Notes under the pieces: generated by a model | The model's database searches: none | Told to the model about the DNA's origin: nothing | The model's input: the letters and a program-made list of their open reading frames with translations, nothing else | DNA from: Coemansia sp. RSA 487 | Lineage: Eukaryota > Kickxellomycota > Kickxellomycetes > Kickxellales > Kickxellaceae | Direction of reading: 5' to 3' | NCBI GenBank assembly: GCA_027577595.1 | Contig: JANBRJ010000017.1 | Span: 62,001 to 126,000, forward strand | Length of the DNA: 64,000 nucleotides | Shown here: positions 61,319 through 64,000 of the stretch, one piece after another | How positions within the stretch are numbered: the first letter of the stretch is position 1 | Layout of the letters: every line of letters starts with the position of its first letter | Translations under genes and position numbers: made by a program

Positions 61319-62365
61319 ATGGATCCGCTTGACAATAAATCCACAACACAGGCGCTGGCAGAGCTGTGCAGCCCTGTTTCAACTATTGCCACTGGAGGAG
61401 GATCATCGTGTCTCTCGCCACGTCCAGTGGAAACGATTCCGCACAGTGTCTACGAAAGCGCAGCAAACTACGTGCGCACAAAGCTCAAAGGTCGAGAACT
61501 TCCACAGATAGGGCTTATTTGCGGCAAGACACTCCAGGGTCTTGCTGACAAACTGGAAGGCGAGATAGTGGATATCCCACATACCGAGATCCCTGGGTTT
61601 GTCAGCAGCACAGTGCTCAAGTCAACGGGAAGGCTTGTGTTCGGCGAGATCAGCGGAACGCCCGTTGTTTGCATCGTCGGCCGGTGCCACTACTACGAGG
61701 GCTACTCGATGAAGCACATCACTTTTCCGATCCGAATGCTCTCTCTGATCGGAGTCAAAACGCTCATAATAACCACTGCTGTCAGCGGTGTTGCCTCCGA
61801 CCTGGATCTGGGTGACATCACCGTCATAAAGGACCACATTTCGCTGCCAACGCTTGCTGGACTCAACCCGCTGATTGGCCCCAACTTTGCGCAACTTGGC
61901 CCGCGCATGCCCAGCATGTACAACGCATACACCTTCAATATGCGCAAGCTGGCTTTCAAGGTGCTGCTGAGCGACCAGGAGCTGCAAAAGCGAGGCGTGC
62001 GGATGCGCGAGGCCATCTATTGCCACACTACGGGGCCCTCGTTCGAAACAAGAGCTGAGTGTTTTGCGCTCCGCTCGCTTGGCGCAGAGGTCATCGGAAC
62101 GTCGATTGTTCCCGACATTATTGTTGCACATCACTCGGGGCTCGACGTGCTTTGTCTTGGCCTTGTCACCAATGTCGTTGCCAAGGGCGACGAACCGTGC
62201 GCCGAGGAGGCTGCACGTGCTGCACTGGCTGGAACAAAGGCTCCGAAACCAAAGGACGTCGATGCAGATGATGACATCCTGGCTCGCAAGGGGTCAGTCA
62301 AAAAGGGCAGCCAGCGTGCTGCTGACCTCAACCTCCTTGTAAAGCGAATGGTCGAAACTATGTGA
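61319..62365 (+). CDS. Divergent purine nucleoside phosphorylase-like protein
   Basis: A 348-residue member of the trimeric PNP/MTAP family. Conserved blocks: the GRLVFGEISGTP strand, GRCHYYEGYS (His86 and Tyr88 equivalents kept), DHISLPTLAGLNPLIGPN, TGPSFETRAE (purine-binding Glu kept) and LVTNVVAKG (Asn243 kept). Several active-site positions are changed. The phosphate loop GSGLGG reads GKTLQG, putting Lys where Ser33 binds phosphate. His64 reads Ser, NAAGG reads TAVSG, Met219 reads Thr, and His257 appears lost. A basic tail with DDDILARKGSVKK is added. An ordinary PNP would split inosine/guanosine with phosphate; activity here is uncertain. The start MDPLDNKSTTQ was preferred over the ATG at 61193. 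Confidence 0.82.
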   Translation: MDPLDNKSTTQALAELCSPVSTIATGGGSSCLSPRPVETIPHSVYESAANYVRTKLKGRELPQIGLICGKTLQGLADKLEGEIVDIPHTEIPGFVSSTVLKSTGRLVFGEISGTPVVCIVGRCHYYEGYSMKHITFPIRMLSLIGVKTLIITTAVSGVASDLDLGDITVIKDHISLPTLAGLNPLIGPNFAQLGPRMPSMYNAYTFNMRKLAFKVLLSDQELQKRGVRMREAIYCHTTGPSFETRAECFALRSLGAEVIGTSIVPDIIVAHHSGLDVLCLGLVTNVVAKGDEPCAEEAARAALAGTKAPKPKDVDADDDILARKGSVKKGSQRAADLNLLVKRMVETM

Positions 62366-62369
62366 ATGC

Positions 62370-62666
62370 TGTGTTTTGCAAAACTAGTTGTGTCGAATAA
62401 AAAGGATATATACGCGTCGAATGGCGAAAGGTTTGCAGTGGTGATAATGCATTTTGCGACCCAAGAAAAAGTCGTTTGCGCAGGCGTGGTATATGTATCA
62501 GCGCAAAACAGGAAAACAAAAATGATTAGTACCATTGTCAAAAAGCAGTCACGGGTGTTTATCTCTTCAGCTCTCATTTGAGCACCTACCTGCAAAAGGG
62601 ACAGCATCCTATCTTAGAACTAGGATTTGCCGCGGCTATAACCTTGGCTGAATTTCGTGGTGGTTG
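62370..62666 (-). ncRNA. Candidate guide (omega-type) RNA region of the Fanzor locus
   Basis: This roughly 300-bp stretch lies between the PNP-like stop and the Fanzor stop. TnpB and Fanzor loci usually encode their guide RNA overlapping or just after the 3' end of the nuclease. A hairpin, ATCCTA/TAGGAT with a 9-nt loop, lies at about 62609-62630, with a GC-rich GCCGCGGC-type stretch beside it. This is a position-based suggestion and no conserved RNA sequence was recognised. Confidence 0.25.
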
Positions 62667-64000
62667 TTATTTGTTCGTCCTCGCCGTCTTCTTTGCCGCT
62701 GTCATCTTCCTTTTCTTCTTGGGCTGCTGTTCATCGGTGGTAGCAACGGCTGCAGGCTGACTGCGACAGAAGCGCTCTGGAGTCTCACCATAGTCACGAA
62801 GGCCATGGAAAATATGCCTGAAGTTGAGAACCGCTGCAAGATCTCGGCTGTACATGCGAGAACGAGGATTCAAAACACCATCCACTTCCACGGGCCCCAT
62901 ACATAGTTCGTTGGTGCACTTAAGGAGACCGTGGCAAAGCACTTCTTTCATCTTCTCTCGCTGGTAGGGGCGAGGGTTGGGCACTTTCAGGAACGTCTCG
63001 AGAGTGCCGGTGAGGCAGTTCGGGCAAGTCTTTGACGTTCTGAATTCGTCAATAAGATAGACTCGGCACCCTTTTTCCTTAGCATTCGCCGAAATCCAAC
63101 CCCCCGTATAGGCTCATGGTAGCGAGCCATTGGCGCACTCAAGTTACCTAAGATCACAGTGGGGTTTTCAGCGTTGCATGTCACCCGAATGCACTTTGCT
63201 AGCTGCTCATCGGCTTGTTGTTGCTTGATGTGGGCGGATTGCCGAAGCTTGCGATGAATTGGCTGAAGGTTGTTCCCATTTTTGCTGGTGGTCATGGTGT
63301 TCGTGTAGAATTTACTCAGCACTGGCCAAACAGCAGCACGTGTCCTGACATATTGCTCATATTTACCTGGCAATACTGATGTGCACGAAAAAGCAGCCAA
63401 TATAGCCTCAGCAGCCTTGATTTCGTTGCTGTCTGGGTGCTCTTTCTTGACCTTTTCCCTCAGCTTGCGGTAGTGGGTTGTCCGGGTTTCTTTAGCCTTC
63501 TGGCTCCGTGTGTATCGGAAAAGCGCTTTCTCCTCAGAGGTGCTCCCATCCGTCATGCCAAAGACGATGTCCTGGCGACCTGGATCCATGAAAATCGGAT
63601 TTTCCATGTTGGCCAGCTGCTCTGGCAAAAGCTCGTGGGTATATGTGAACTCACCCGACTTCTCTTCTCCTGGCTTTTCTCGCTTCCTGGGCTTCTTGGG
63701 CTTCTTGGGCTGGTCCTCTGGCAATGAGCCAGTAGCTGTGTTCTCAGCTGGAGCCATCTGCCCACTTCCGCTGGCCTCGATGGAAGTATTTTCTTCAACA
63801 TCCCTTTTCTTCGCCTTCCAGCTGCTTTTTTCTTTGGCCTTTGGGGTCTTTTTGATCACAGACGCTGCCACGCCATCAGTCTGTATTGTGCCATAGAATC
63901 TGAAGCTATTTCTTATCCGTAGCACCCTCGATTTTTCGTTGAGAAATTTATACCAATAGATTTCAATGGGGGGACTTCGCGTTATAGCTCCAGCCCATTA
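62667..64000 (-). pseudogene. Fanzor (eukaryotic TnpB-like RNA-guided nuclease), partial with frame break
   Basis: Reading from the right edge: YWYKFLNEKSRVLRIRNSF and FYGTIQTDGVAASVI match the segment before the RuvC domain of Fanzors. Then come MDPGRQDIVFGMTDG (RuvC-I Asp near 63585) and VILGNLSAPMARYHEPIRGV. After a one-base frame shift near 63060 the text continues YLIDEFRTSKTCPNCLTGTL and NPRPYQREKMKEVLCHGLLK, with CTNELC completing a Cys4 zinc finger (CPNC, about 63030; KCTNELC, about 62920). RuvC-III is MYSRDLAAVLNF (Asp at 62841-62843). The tail has PKKKRKM, a classical nuclear signal. There is no ATG before the RuvC part inside the window, so the N-terminus lies to the right or in another exon. 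The break may be decay or a base-calling error. Confidence 0.85.

Overview
The window is nuclear DNA of a fungus, most likely an early-diverging one (Zoopagomycota, Kickxellomycotina-like; this placement is inferred). Reasons: compact, mostly intron-free housekeeping genes; chitin-fungus metabolism (isocitrate lyase, urease, fused HMG-CoA reductase); a NADPH oxidase; F-box/LRR and seven-helix receptor genes typical of these lineages; two subunits of augmin (HAUS1, HAUS6), which most yeasts lack; and a Fanzor nuclease. Where introns occur they are few, and both cytosolic ribosomal protein genes carry one long intron at the start codon.

Layout. 0-13 kb: start of TOP3 (left edge, minus), HAUS1, an unknown basic protein, lipoyl synthase, a small mitochondrial membrane protein, UTP17/WDR75, HMG-CoA reductase and a ubiquitin-like protein. 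13-22 kb: isocitrate lyase, URM1, RPL19, beta-carbonic anhydrase, mitochondrial uS19, RPS18. 22-36 kb: F-box-like protein, lysine-methyltransferase-like protein, urease, PPR-type protein, GDSL hydrolase, BAHD-type acyltransferase. 36-42.8 kb: an AT-rich island without long ORFs, holding several very short, highly charged ORFs with look-alike TATA promoters, decayed copies, short dispersed repeats and a run of four hairpins. 42.8-62.4 kb: NADPH oxidase, HAUS6, a GPI-anchored trypsin-fold protein that lacks all three catalytic residues, long-chain acyl-CoA synthetase, a seven-helix receptor, an expansin/RlpA-like secreted protein, FUN30/SMARCAD1 remodeler, glyoxylate/hydroxypyruvate reductase and a divergent purine nucleoside phosphorylase. 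62.6-64 kb (right edge): a Fanzor (eukaryotic TnpB-like RNA-guided nuclease) gene with a frame break.

The genes are individually transcribed and there is no operon logic. Functional links are loose: isocitrate lyase makes glyoxylate and the GRHPR homologue reduces it; HAUS1 and HAUS6 belong to one microtubule-branching complex; UTP17, RPL19 and RPS18 serve ribosome production. The three places most worth attention are the Fanzor locus, the island of microprotein genes (three of which share a V/I-x-F-D motif that resembles a PP1 docking site), and the dead protease. All homology calls come from reading the sequence by eye; no database was searched.
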